This document shows, one piece after another, positions 6,458-14,410 of a stretch of DNA of 46,090 bases. Position numbers and translations under genes: made by a program. Origin of the DNA: Bacteroidales bacterium. GTDB lineage: Bacteria > Bacteroidota > Bacteroidia > Bacteroidales > JAAYJT01. The stretch's first letter is position 1. The number at the start of each line of letters is the position of its first letter. The notes beneath the pieces are model-generated. The model was not told the origin of the DNA. It worked only from the letters and a program-made list of their open reading frames with translations, and made no database searches. Where the stretch lies: positions 1-46,090 of the forward strand of contig JAAYJT010000067.1 of the NCBI GenBank assembly GCA_012522795.1, read 5' to 3'.

Positions 6458-8020
6458 ACTTTTCAGTTCCTTATCTACTTGTATTGCTTCTTCTTCCAAT
6501 ATATTCAATTCTTCCACCAATTCGTCAATTGGTCGGTAGATTTCGGCATCGGCAATTTGTATGTAACGGCTGGGGCTAATGTTATAATCGTTTTTTATAA
6601 TCTCTTCTTTGCTGACTAATCGCGAAAATTTTTCTTCTTCCTTAAATGCCTTAAAATATTCACTGATTTTTTCAATGCCTGCATCGGTGATATAGTTTTT
6701 GGGGTCACCTTTCTCGAATTCTTTGCCCGCATGAAGCAGATACATTTTGTCTTTATGCTTTTTATTCTTGTTCAGAAAAATCACAATACCAGGTGCTGTA
6801 GTGTTGTAAAAAAGGTTTTCGGGCAGGTAAATCACACCTTCAATCAAATCATTGTCCACAAACCATTTGCGGCAATCTTTTTCTTTGTTGTTGCCCTGGT
6901 TGCCACTGCCGCGGCTGGCAGCACCGGTGTCTAAAATAACGGCTGCTCTTCCTTTGTCGTTCAGGCTACTGTATATATGCTGCATCCAACCCCAGTCAAT
7001 TTTTCCGCCACAACTGCCTGCGGGGAAGCGCACCATTTCATCATTGATAAAAAAATCATCATTGATATAGGGCAAGCTGTCTCGCCCCTGGTTCCACATC
7101 GGGTTGGCTACTACACGGTCAAAAGTTTTTAGTTTATTTTTGTTTCTGAACTTGGGATTTTTCAATGTGTCTCCAATTTCAATTTCACCCTCCATGTCGT
7201 GAATTACCATATTCATTTTGCTCATGGCCCATGTTGACGGGGTAAATTCCTGGCCAAACAGTTTCAGCGATGCATATTTAATATCTTCGCCCTTAGGGAG
7301 CCTCAGGGTTCTCATCTTTTCATCCATTACCAGTTGGCACTTAATGAGCAAACCGCCACTGCCGCATGTAGGGTCATATATTTCCATACCCGGCTCAGCA
7401 TCCATAATTTTTGCCATGATTAAACCTACCTCGGCCGGTGTATAAAACTCACCGGCACTTTGCCCGCTGCCTTCAGCAAATTTGCGTATCAGATATTCGT
7501 AACTACGACCAATAATATCCAGTTCTACATCATTAAGTCCCAATCTTTTTTCAGCAACTTTTTCAATCAGCTTGCTCAGGCGGTCATCATCAATATCTCT
7601 TTGCCCGTGTGTGGTTGCATTAAAGTCAATGCGATCAATGATTCCCTGCAAGCCGTTATTTTCCCTTGCTACCAAACGCAGTATGTCAGTAAGCTGCTGA
7701 CCGATTTTATCACTCAAAGTCCGGATAACATCCCAGGTTGATTCTTTCTCAAGGTCTTTCGGTCGCATAGGCAGATAAAACCGCACCAGCAATTTATCCC
7801 TTTCTACCAGTTGCAGCGCTTTGGTCCTTGATTTTACTTTCTCGGCAATGCGGTCAATCTCATCATCAAACACATCACATAAGCGCTTTATAAAAATGAG
7901 AGGAAGAATATAGTCTTTGTATTTGGCTGCATCAGCAGCACCTCTGATACTGCATGCTGCATCCCAAATCCATGATTCCATGGATTTTACTTTCTCTCCG
8001 TTTCCGTTTAATTTGGTCAT
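6434..8020 (-). CDS. hsdM: Type I DNA methyltransferase subunit (HsdM)
   Basis: The 528-aa N6-adenine methyltransferase subunit pairs with HsdS to methylate the recognition site and forms the core of the restriction complex. An N-terminal helical domain (about 14-150, including SIRGAADAAKYKDYILPLIF) precedes the catalytic domain. That domain carries AGEFYTPAEVG (189-199), the SAM-binding DPTCGSGG (216-223) and the catalytic motif IV NPMW (306-309), a variant of NPPF/Y seen in this HsdM subgroup. The length is normal and nothing is broken. It begins 16 nt after the stop of the 920-aa PIN protein, which suggests one transcript. Its 3' end (KLGI-TGA) overlaps the ORF6N gene. Confidence 0.95.
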   Translation of the reverse strand: MTKLNGNGEKVKSMESWIWDAACSIRGAADAAKYKDYILPLIFIKRLCDVFDDEIDRIAEKVKSRTKALQLVERDKLLVRFYLPMRPKDLEKESTWDVIRTLSDKIGQQLTDILRLVARENNGLQGIIDRIDFNATTHGQRDIDDDRLSKLIEKVAEKRLGLNDVELDIIGRSYEYLIRKFAEGSGQSAGEFYTPAEVGLIMAKIMDAEPGMEIYDPTCGSGGLLIKCQLVMDEKMRTLRLPKGEDIKYASLKLFGQEFTPSTWAMSKMNMVIHDMEGEIEIGDTLKNPKFRNKNKLKTFDRVVANPMWNQGRDSLPYINDDFFINDEMVRFPAGSCGGKIDWGWMQHIYSSLNDKGRAAVILDTGAASRGSGNQGNNKEKDCRKWFVDNDLIEGVIYLPENLFYNTTAPGIVIFLNKNKKHKDKMYLLHAGKEFEKGDPKNYITDAGIEKISEYFKAFKEEEKFSRLVSKEEIIKNDYNISPSRYIQIADAEIYRPIDELVEELNILEEEAIQVDKELKSIFEKLGI

Positions 8021-8036
8021 TAGTTGATATTTGTTC

Positions 8037-10799
8037 TTAAAATGTAAGTATTTGCTCTATTCTTTTTCTAAACCAATCAGTTGCGGTTAATTGTTCTATT
8101 GATACCTGGAATTTAGCAATTATAGTCTTATCAAAGTTTGGTGATTTAAGGCTATAAGATTTAAGAAAAATCTCTACATCGTTTGACTTTAAATAGTCAC
8201 AAATTATTTCATCTTTCTTTTCTCTAAACTTATTGTCAGGTATTTTAAATTCTTGATAGCCATTTCTAACGTTTTTTAGATTCATAATTATTTTATCATA
8301 TCTAGCATCCTTTTGGCGAATTAGTTCTTCAGTATACCAATCCTTGTTAAAATCATTTAAACCTAATTCATTAATATTATCCGGATGATACAAATAATTT
8401 TCAAAGCAATAATATTGGAGTATAAAATAGTTTTTATGCTCCTTCTTAATTCTTTCAATTTCTAGGTCAGTTAGAAAATCTCTGTCGCGCAAACCGAAAT
8501 GAGTAGGATTTGCCAGAACTTTAATAAAAACACCATTACTATCTACCTCAGGTATAAAATGTGTGTTTTGGAATTTAAGGCTATTGAAATATTTAGCGTT
8601 TTGATTTTCACAATAAATAATTATTTTATCTTCTGATGAAGGTATTACCAATTTATTGTATTCTTTGTTTAGCTCCGATAATTCATCTTTAAGTTTTAAA
8701 TATTTTCCCTCATCATAATATTTGCGATGAATTTTTTCTTTTAATTCTGATTTTACTTTTTGTTCACCATAGAATGTTGATTTTATTATACTTACAAATG
8801 TTCTTGATTCGCGATTAAACTCTATTTCAGCTTTTCGAACCTGATCTTCATAATCAGCAAGTCTGATTTTGATTTGTTCAATTTTGGTTGACAGGTTACT
8901 CTTTTTTGCTTCTAGTTCTTGAATTCTAGAGTTTCTATTAAATTCAAGCTCTTTTTCAATTTTTCTATTAGTTTTTTCTTGTAGCTCATCAATCTTTTTA
9001 GTTAGATTTCCAATTTCACTTTTAACAATATTCAATTCTTCTGTTAAGTTATTTTTTATTTCTTTCTCCTCATTTAGTTGCTTTTTCGCTACTTCATATT
9101 TTTTAAATAAATCTTCCTTTATTAGTTTTGCATTTTCTTCTACTGAATTGTTTGGTTTAATCTTTTGTCGTAATGCCTTGTTTGTTAGGATTTCAGCTAC
9201 AAGCTCACTGCTAAATTTATCGCTATCCTCATATTGTGAAATGGCCCTTAATATTTCAATGCTAATCTTTTCAGATTCACTGTCGACTTCCTTAAAAAGA
9301 AATGGTAATCTAAAATTGCCTAGAATGGCATTCTCAAATTTCTCAGTTCTTGGAACCCAAAATTGCAGCATTGAAATGAATTCATTCGGATGAAGACAAA
9401 TACTTATTTTAGATATTGAGTTTTTCAGCTGTTTATACTTGTCATACTCTAAAAAACTAAAATCCAGGGTTAGAATCCAATTAACGATATCCTTCGTTGA
9501 ATCAATATAAGTTGGTCTCTTATCTTTCACATAATGCCACATTTGGCAGTCATGATTAAACTTATCATAAATATTTTGCCTTCTTAACTCCTTTTCCTCC
9601 TTTGATAAGCCTTGATACTTTCCTGCTTTTTCATTTCGTTCAAAGCGGTAATCAACTTGTTCTAATAAATCATCTACAACCCTTTGATCAGTAGAGTATT
9701 TATCCATGTTATCTTGTTGAACTTCAAGTCCTCTTTTTCTAATATTTACTGTGAAATTATCTAAGTATGGGTCAAAATAGTCATCAAGATTTAACATAGT
9801 ATTTTTCTCATAACATTTTTGGAAATACTTCTTTATAATACCAGAGAATTCATCAGTATTTTCAGCAGCGATAGCTTGATTCATTGATGGCTTTAGTTTT
9901 ATTAGGTAGTCTTTGAATTTTCCAATAAGATTTTGAAATTCTAATACAGTTACTGGTAAAACATAGAATTTAACTTTTACTCGGTTTTGAATTTCGTCTA
10001 ATAGCTCTAATAATGAGAAAGCTGCTTCATTGGATGGATTATCGTGTAAATCTAATAGTGTAAGTAAAAAATTAGTATCGATAAATACCTTTAAATTAGT
10101 TTGGGATTTAGATAATGTATAGACTTCGTCAATAGTTTTTTGGTTAAGATTGGTTGCTTCAATAAAAAAGTATGCATTAAGTTGATGAAGAATGAATTTT
10201 TTAATGAAGTCGTTTTTAAAATCGAAGTAGTTAAGTAGAAGCGCCTGTATCTTCATTTTGTCGTCCTTATTATATCTTAAAAGGAAACTATTAAATTGAC
10301 CATATTGGTCAATAGATATTGCATTTTCACCGCTAATCAATTCATACGTTTTTGCTCCTATTTCACGTATTAACGGGATTAGCAGATAATCATTTAACTC
10401 GTTCCATAAGTTTTTTGAAATAATATTTGGACATATTTTTAAGCAAAGTTCATTAAAGCGTTTTTCTGCTTCAAATTCAATTTCCTTTTGAGCTAAAAAT
10501 GATGCTTTAAACTCAGTATATGATTCTTCAGATAAAACATATAAATCATTTGAAATGGGTATTATTGTTTTTTGTGATTTCAGAGTTTCTAATTGTTTTG
10601 AAATACGTGTTATATCGAAATTCGTATTGAGTTCAAGTTTTAGGTTATTCAAAATCCCTTGCTCACTCTGAGGGGCATTTTCATTAATACCAAATGTAGA
10701 AATTATAATATTCTGGATTGATTTTTCCCACCATCCACTCTCGTTAAGTTTTACATGATGCACAAGTGATACTATTTCAGTTGATAATATCTTTGCCAT
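8037..10799 (-). CDS. Large PIN-nuclease / coiled-coil / TOPRIM (DUF4435-like) protein, candidate defence effector
   Basis: I do not recognise this 920-aa protein as a named family, but its parts can be read. Residues 1-230 are a mostly helical unknown. Residues 236-455 look like a PIN-type ribonuclease with an internal insertion: VFIDTNFLL (D241), TVLEFQNLI (E287), NHDCQMW (D417) and WILTLDFSFL (D446) supply the usual four acidic positions. Residues 555-715 are a long Lys/Glu coiled coil. Residues 723-810 resemble the TOPRIM-like DUF4435 domain of OLD/PARIS-type proteins: IIIYCEN (E731), GLRDRDF (D772, D774) and YYCFENYL (E800). No Walker A motif or ATPase is present. It lies between a HEPN-like gene and hsdM on the same strand and looks more AT-rich than the hsd genes. 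Two nuclease-type domains in one protein suggest an abortive-infection effector; this is inference. Confidence 0.7.
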   Translation of the reverse strand: MAKILSTEIVSLVHHVKLNESGWWEKSIQNIIISTFGINENAPQSEQGILNNLKLELNTNFDITRISKQLETLKSQKTIIPISNDLYVLSEESYTEFKASFLAQKEIEFEAEKRFNELCLKICPNIISKNLWNELNDYLLIPLIREIGAKTYELISGENAISIDQYGQFNSFLLRYNKDDKMKIQALLLNYFDFKNDFIKKFILHQLNAYFFIEATNLNQKTIDEVYTLSKSQTNLKVFIDTNFLLTLLDLHDNPSNEAAFSLLELLDEIQNRVKVKFYVLPVTVLEFQNLIGKFKDYLIKLKPSMNQAIAAENTDEFSGIIKKYFQKCYEKNTMLNLDDYFDPYLDNFTVNIRKRGLEVQQDNMDKYSTDQRVVDDLLEQVDYRFERNEKAGKYQGLSKEEKELRRQNIYDKFNHDCQMWHYVKDKRPTYIDSTKDIVNWILTLDFSFLEYDKYKQLKNSISKISICLHPNEFISMLQFWVPRTEKFENAILGNFRLPFLFKEVDSESEKISIEILRAISQYEDSDKFSSELVAEILTNKALRQKIKPNNSVEENAKLIKEDLFKKYEVAKKQLNEEKEIKNNLTEELNIVKSEIGNLTKKIDELQEKTNRKIEKELEFNRNSRIQELEAKKSNLSTKIEQIKIRLADYEDQVRKAEIEFNRESRTFVSIIKSTFYGEQKVKSELKEKIHRKYYDEGKYLKLKDELSELNKEYNKLVIPSSEDKIIIYCENQNAKYFNSLKFQNTHFIPEVDSNGVFIKVLANPTHFGLRDRDFLTDLEIERIKKEHKNYFILQYYCFENYLYHPDNINELGLNDFNKDWYTEELIRQKDARYDKIIMNLKNVRNGYQEFKIPDNKFREKKDEIICDYLKSNDVEIFLKSYSLKSPNFDKTIIAKFQVSIEQLTATDWFRKRIEQILTF

Positions 10800-10873
10800 T
10801 TGTATTCTGTTTTTTTGTTATTAGCTGTGACTGTTCAGGGCTTCCTAGTTTACACTATGTTTAATTGTTAAAA

Positions 10874-11716
10874 TCATTCTAGTTTCATTAAAGATTTTGA
10901 TTTTATTTCGTCAGCAATATCTTTTCTTTTAGGTTTAATCCATTTGTCAAATATCTCTTGAATGAAAGGCGCAACCCAATATTGTGAATCTTCTTCAGGT
11001 GTCATACCCATATCAAGATTGTCAATATAATCCGTTGACATCATATAGTGGTCGTTTAAGTAGAAGAAATAAGCAAAATGTTGAACAAAAACAGCTGTCA
11101 AGTCCTTTGAAAAGGTGTCTAATGCCTTAATTATATTTGGCAGATGAATTTCATTGTCATTATACATCAAGTTGTAATAATAGTTGTAATGTATATGGTC
11201 GTTGCACCTGTCTCGAACGTCTTTGTATAGTTTATCTTTTGAAAGTAAGTTGGTTATTGGTTTTAATTTTTCAGTGTCTTTAATGTAATTAGAGATCTCT
11301 CGGTACCCAGGGATTTTCTGTTTTCCTTTTATCCAATTGTCAATATGCTCAACTATGAAATTGTCAAGGGTGAAATGGTCGTTCAGATATAAATTGGTAT
11401 AAACGTTTATTATCGTCGAGTCGTAAAATTTCCGTAAGAGTGCGTAGGAGTCATTTATACGTCTATCTGATAAAATTTTGTTTATTGAGTCAAGAGTTCC
11501 TTTTATAGATCTGAATACATAAGTGTTCAGATTAAAAATTGCTTCTGTACCTTGGCTTACAAATCCCATTGTATTGTATGCCAAAGAATCATAAAAGTCG
11601 GCAAACTCAGAAAGCTGTGCGAATACTTTATGGTCTGTATAATCTTTACCTAGTTGTTCCATTTTTTTATTAGTGTGTAGACTTTTAGCCTTAGCGCTAA
11701 GGTACTTATTTTCCAA
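10874..11716 (-). CDS. HEPN-like helical protein, partner of the PIN/TOPRIM protein
   Basis: A 280-aa, nearly all-helical protein with no recognised family name. The segment VRDRCNDHIHYNYY holds R168-D-R-C-N-D-H174, which fits the R-polar-x-H core (R-x4-6-H) of HEPN ribonucleases, in a helix near two-thirds of the length as in several HEPN-like families. It lacks signal or membrane segments. It is the first gene after the promoter at 11783-11815 and is followed 74 nt later by the 920-aa gene, so the two probably form a unit. The longest frame starts with TTG at 11716; the first ATG is at codon 19 (11662), and I cannot decide between them. It could be the toxin, a sensor, or an immunity subunit for the PIN protein. 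Confidence 0.55.
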   Translation of the reverse strand: MENKYLSAKAKSLHTNKKMEQLGKDYTDHKVFAQLSEFADFYDSLAYNTMGFVSQGTEAIFNLNTYVFRSIKGTLDSINKILSDRRINDSYALLRKFYDSTIINVYTNLYLNDHFTLDNFIVEHIDNWIKGKQKIPGYREISNYIKDTEKLKPITNLLSKDKLYKDVRDRCNDHIHYNYYYNLMYNDNEIHLPNIIKALDTFSKDLTAVFVQHFAYFFYLNDHYMMSTDYIDNLDMGMTPEEDSQYWVAPFIQEIFDKWIKPKRKDIADEIKSKSLMKLE

Positions 11717-11782
11717 TGAATCTTTTCTTTTACAACTTTCTAAACTCCATAATACAAGCTTCTGCTGGTTTTATATTTTTTT

Positions 11783-11815
11783 CAAATATAGAACTTTTTT
11801 TAAAAAATCATCAAA
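11783..11815 (-). promoter_or_regulatory. Bacteroidota-type promoter for the defence/restriction island
   Basis: On the minus strand TTTG (11812-11815) lies 21 nt before TATATTTG (11783-11790), a full match to the -7 consensus TAnnTTTG. Transcription would begin about 11776, roughly 60 nt upstream of the HEPN-like gene, and could read through the whole operon, as no terminator was seen between 11716 and 405. Confidence 0.6.
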
Positions 11816-11932
11816 AGGACTTTTATGTTATCCATCCTGCCCGTTTTAGAGTAACAAAATAAAATTTTTCCTCCATAACTAATAGAGTATCAGTGTGATT
11901 TGTTTGTGTCTTCAATAATGCAAATAAGTCAG

Positions 11933-12076
11933 GATCCCGGTACTTCATTCTGCTGAAAACCAAGTTGTTAATGCGGTTTTGGCTGCTGTGATGGCTTTAC
12001 ACCTTTCCGATGTTTCAATTGATATAATAAGGAATGTCCTTGCTTCGCAGGATTTTCAAGTTTAGTGCGACAGGTT
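11933..12076. repeat. Right copy of the 144-bp direct repeat
   Basis: It matches 192-335 with two mismatches. The coding frame that runs into the left copy is blocked immediately upstream here (TAA), so this copy carries an orphan gene 3' end. Recombination between the copies would remove about 11.7 kb containing the entire restriction operon. Confidence 0.9.
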
Positions 12077-12178
12077 GGGATTTTTGATTACCGTTCCTTG
12101 TAAAGTTGCAGTAGCAGATTTGTGGATTGCTCCACTGTTTATCGCTGTAAAAGCCAACACGTAGCAACGACCACCAAA
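12062..12178 (-). pseudogene. Remnant of a secreted-protein-like frame
   Basis: About 38 codons are open on the minus strand between stops. They include CYVLAFTAINSGAIHKSATA, whose beta-strand-like alternation is typical of repeat domains in extracellular Bacteroidota proteins. The frame runs into the right repeat and stops there. It is too short to assign and may be chance. Confidence 0.25.
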
Positions 12179-12227
12179 CTACGTCCAGGTCACGCTTTTG
12201 TTGGCTATATCATGTTGTGCATAGTTG

Positions 12228-13109
12228 TTATTTCACCACAAACTTTCCTGTAGTATATTCAGCACCCCTTTTTGTAACTTTGAAAATGTAAATTCCCGGT
12301 ACATAATCTTCATTTCTTAACACAATACTTGATTTGCCCGGGTGTATTGTTCTTATTTTAATACCATGAAGGGTGAAAATTTCTATCATTAGATCATTAT
12401 TGAATTCACCGTGAATTTTCATTATTGACGAACTAGCAACAGGGTTTGGGATTATTTCAACTCCAAATCTGTTAGTTTCTATCTCTCCTATTCCTAAAGT
12501 ATTGTAGAAGCAGTCTTCAAATTCCGGATTTGAATATATCAATGCATCATTCTCAAAAAAGCATAAGAGATCATGCTTTGCGCCAGTAAATTCAAATGTT
12601 CCGCTTGACAAGATCCCACATAAGCTACCAATTCCTTCTATCCATTGTTCCCCAGGTTCTCCCCCGAATCCTTCAGGATATACCTCCATTCTTTTCAGGA
12701 TTTCGTGGTTGATCAATATATAGTCAATCTTTCCTACCACTAAAGTCATAGTACCAATCATTATGCTATCACCTACTTCAGCTCCAAAATCATACAGGAG
12801 TTTCTCCGTTTCATTTTTTTCTCTGTAATAAACTTTTTTTAGTGAGTCTTCCCTTATGTAGCCTATAACAGCATAATCAGTCTGATACTCATCTTTTGAT
12901 TCTAATACTTTTTTATAGATCTTATCATCAATTGTTGTGTCAGCCGAAAACTTTATATAATTAGTAACCATTCCGTGAGGTGGAGGTCCGCCGCCAGTTT
13001 GCCAAAGATTACTCCAGAGTTTATTATCGTCAACAAGAGTTTTCGATACTTGTCCGTAAGTAATAATACTTACTGTCATTGTTAAAATAATTGCACAAAT
13101 TTTTTTCAT
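12228..13109 (-). CDS. Secreted protein with T9SS type A sorting domain
   Basis: A 293-aa protein with a signal peptide (MKKICAIILTMTVSIITYGQ). Its middle part (about 30-205) is of unknown function and includes CDCF-like Cys positions (LLCFFEND, EFEDCFYN). A typical type IX secretion C-terminal domain follows from about 212: VEIIPNPVASSSIMK, MIEIFTLHGIKIRTI, VPGIYIFKVTKRGAEYTTGKFVVK-type ending. Such proteins cross the outer membrane by the Por/T9SS machinery and are anchored or released. It is a single gene just outside the island. A possible -7 element (TATATTTG, minus strand, 13154-13161) lies about 50 nt upstream. The substrate or role cannot be told. Confidence 0.8.
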   Translation of the reverse strand: MKKICAIILTMTVSIITYGQVSKTLVDDNKLWSNLWQTGGGPPPHGMVTNYIKFSADTTIDDKIYKKVLESKDEYQTDYAVIGYIREDSLKKVYYREKNETEKLLYDFGAEVGDSIMIGTMTLVVGKIDYILINHEILKRMEVYPEGFGGEPGEQWIEGIGSLCGILSSGTFEFTGAKHDLLCFFENDALIYSNPEFEDCFYNTLGIGEIETNRFGVEIIPNPVASSSIMKIHGEFNNDLMIEIFTLHGIKIRTIHPGKSSIVLRNEDYVPGIYIFKVTKRGAEYTTGKFVVK

Positions 13110-13329
13110 GGGGAATTTTTTTTATGATTATACCTAACGCTTTATTTACGAGCCAAATATACAACATTTATCAGGAAAAAGTATCACATGCACGTAATAT
13201 TTTCACTTTTATTTTAATAGAATGATCAAATTTCCTGATTATCAGTAGAATAGGAAGAAGCTGTAATCTTTTATTTAAACCAGCGATTGTTTGTAAACCT
13301 CTGAATTAGAGTATGTCATGTTATTCTGC

Positions 13330-13929
13330 TTATGAAGTGTTATCCTGATCAGTGATTTTAGTTCCGGTTAAAAGCTTTTCTATTATTCTGGGATACCAGA
13401 AATGTTCAAGCTGATGAATTCTTTGAGCCAAAGATTCAGGTGTATCGTCATCAAAAACCTCACAGCGGGCTTGAAAAATAATATCACCTTCGTCATATCT
13501 TTCGTTCACGTAATGGATTGTTATTCCGCTTTCCTCACAGCCCATAGCAATAACAGCCTCATGCACTTTACTGCCATACATTCCTTTTCCGCCAAAAGCC
13601 GGCAATAAGGAAGGATGAATATTGACTATGCGATCAGGGAATTTTGAGATGATGTTCACCGGCAACAGCCATAAAAAACCTGCTAACACAATTAATGAGG
13701 GATTTTCTCTAATCAATCGGTTCAGAACCAAGACATCATTATATAAATCAGTTCGCGAAAAATACAATGAGGGGATATTTAGGGATTTTGCTCTTTCAAG
13801 AACATAAGCATCATGTCGGTTGCTCATAATCAGCGAAATACCGGCAACATTATGCTTTTGCAAATATTCTGCAATAGCCTCGGAATTAGAACCACTTCCA
13901 GAAGCAAAAATTACAATATGCTGATCCAT
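13330..13929 (-). CDS. purN: Phosphoribosylglycinamide formyltransferase (PurN)
   Basis: It transfers a formyl group from 10-formyltetrahydrofolate to GAR, the third step of purine synthesis. The 199-aa length is normal. The N-terminal FASGSGSNSEAI binds the phosphate. VNIHPSLLPAFGGKGMYG supplies the catalytic N103 and H105, and HYVNERYDEGDII supplies D146, matching Asn106/His108/Asp144 of the E. coli enzyme. It is a single gene divergent from acpP, and its own promoter lies at 13953-13984. The other window member of the purine pathway is the purF-type gene at 36397. Confidence 0.96.
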   Translation of the reverse strand: MDQHIVIFASGSGSNSEAIAEYLQKHNVAGISLIMSNRHDAYVLERAKSLNIPSLYFSRTDLYNDVLVLNRLIRENPSLIVLAGFLWLLPVNIISKFPDRIVNIHPSLLPAFGGKGMYGSKVHEAVIAMGCEESGITIHYVNERYDEGDIIFQARCEVFDDDTPESLAQRIHQLEHFWYPRIIEKLLTGTKITDQDNTS

Positions 13930-13952
13930 AATTATTATTTATTCTTTGAAGA

Positions 13953-13984
13953 CAAAGGTCAAAAAATTTCTATTTATTTGCAAA
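13953..13984 (-). promoter_or_regulatory. Promoter of purN
   Basis: Minus-strand TTTG (13981-13984) lies 20 nt before GACCTTTG (13953-13960), one mismatch from TAnnTTTG. The predicted start of transcription is about 20 nt before the purN ATG. Confidence 0.5.
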
Positions 13985-14097
13985 AATAAGCACTATTTAA
14001 GAAAACTATTTTAAAATAATCTAAAAATCTCAAAATTGTTATTATATTGAAATTCAATATTTTATCATGCGATAATGAAAAAATGCCTCATCATTTT

Positions 14098-14128
14098 TTT
14101 GTTATAAGCGTTTTAATGATTTTCTTTG
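14098..14128 (+). promoter_or_regulatory. Promoter of the acpP-fabF-rnc cluster
   Basis: TTTG (14098-14101), 19 nt, then TTTCTTTG (14121-14128), one mismatch from TAnnTTTG. A good Shine-Dalgarno-like AAAGGAG follows at 14148-14154, 5 nt before the acpP ATG. Confidence 0.6.
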
Positions 14129-14159
14129 CAAGTTCAAATCAATAAACAAAGGAGAAAAA

Positions 14160-14396
14160 ATGTCAGAAATTGCAGCAAAAGTAAAAGCTATTATTGTTGA
14201 TAAGCTCGGTGTTGACGAAAGTGAAGTTACATCTGAAGCAAGTTTCACCAATGATCTTGGTGCAGACTCTCTCGACACTGTTGAACTTATTATGGAATTC
14301 GAAAAAGAATTCAACATGGCCATTCCCGACGAACAAGCCGAAAAGATTGGAACTGTCGGTGAAGCAATCGCTTATATTGAGAACGTACTTAAGTAA
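14160..14396 (+). CDS. acpP: Acyl carrier protein
   Basis: The 78-aa acidic ACP carries growing acyl chains on a phosphopantetheine arm. The attachment serine is S37 in [18 protein letters not shown], the invariant DSL motif. The enzyme that adds the arm, AcpS, is encoded at 21849, and an ACP phosphodiesterase at 38355. It is the first gene of acpP-fabF-rnc, 14 nt before fabF, and has the clearest ribosome binding site in the window, consistent with very high expression. Confidence 0.98.
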   Translation: MSEIAAKVKAIIVDKLGVDESEVTSEASFTNDLGADSLDTVELIMEFEKEFNMAIPDEQAEKIGTVGEAIAYIENVLK

Positions 14397-14410
14397 TTTC
14401 TTATTTAATT

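Larger units (their letters stand above)
11717..12227. other. Non-coding island border (promoter, right repeat, gene remnant)
   Basis: There is no intact gene here. The stretch holds the operon promoter, a featureless AT-rich segment (about 11816-11932), the right copy of the 144-bp repeat and a short antisense-strand remnant of a secreted-protein-like frame. Confidence 0.6.

Noticed and set aside
8037-10799. SMC/Rad50-type ATPase because of the long coiled coil
   Set aside because: No Walker A, signature or Walker B motif is present at either end; the flanking domains fit PIN and TOPRIM-like folds better.
8037-11716. A PARIS, BREX, DISARM or Gabija system
   Set aside because: No ATPase (AriA), PglZ, BrxC, helicase/UvrD or OLD ATPase gene accompanies the TOPRIM-like part.
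405-12076. Prophage or conjugative element
   Set aside because: No integrase, capsid, portal, relaxase or mobilisation gene is present; ORF6N domains alone are not enough.
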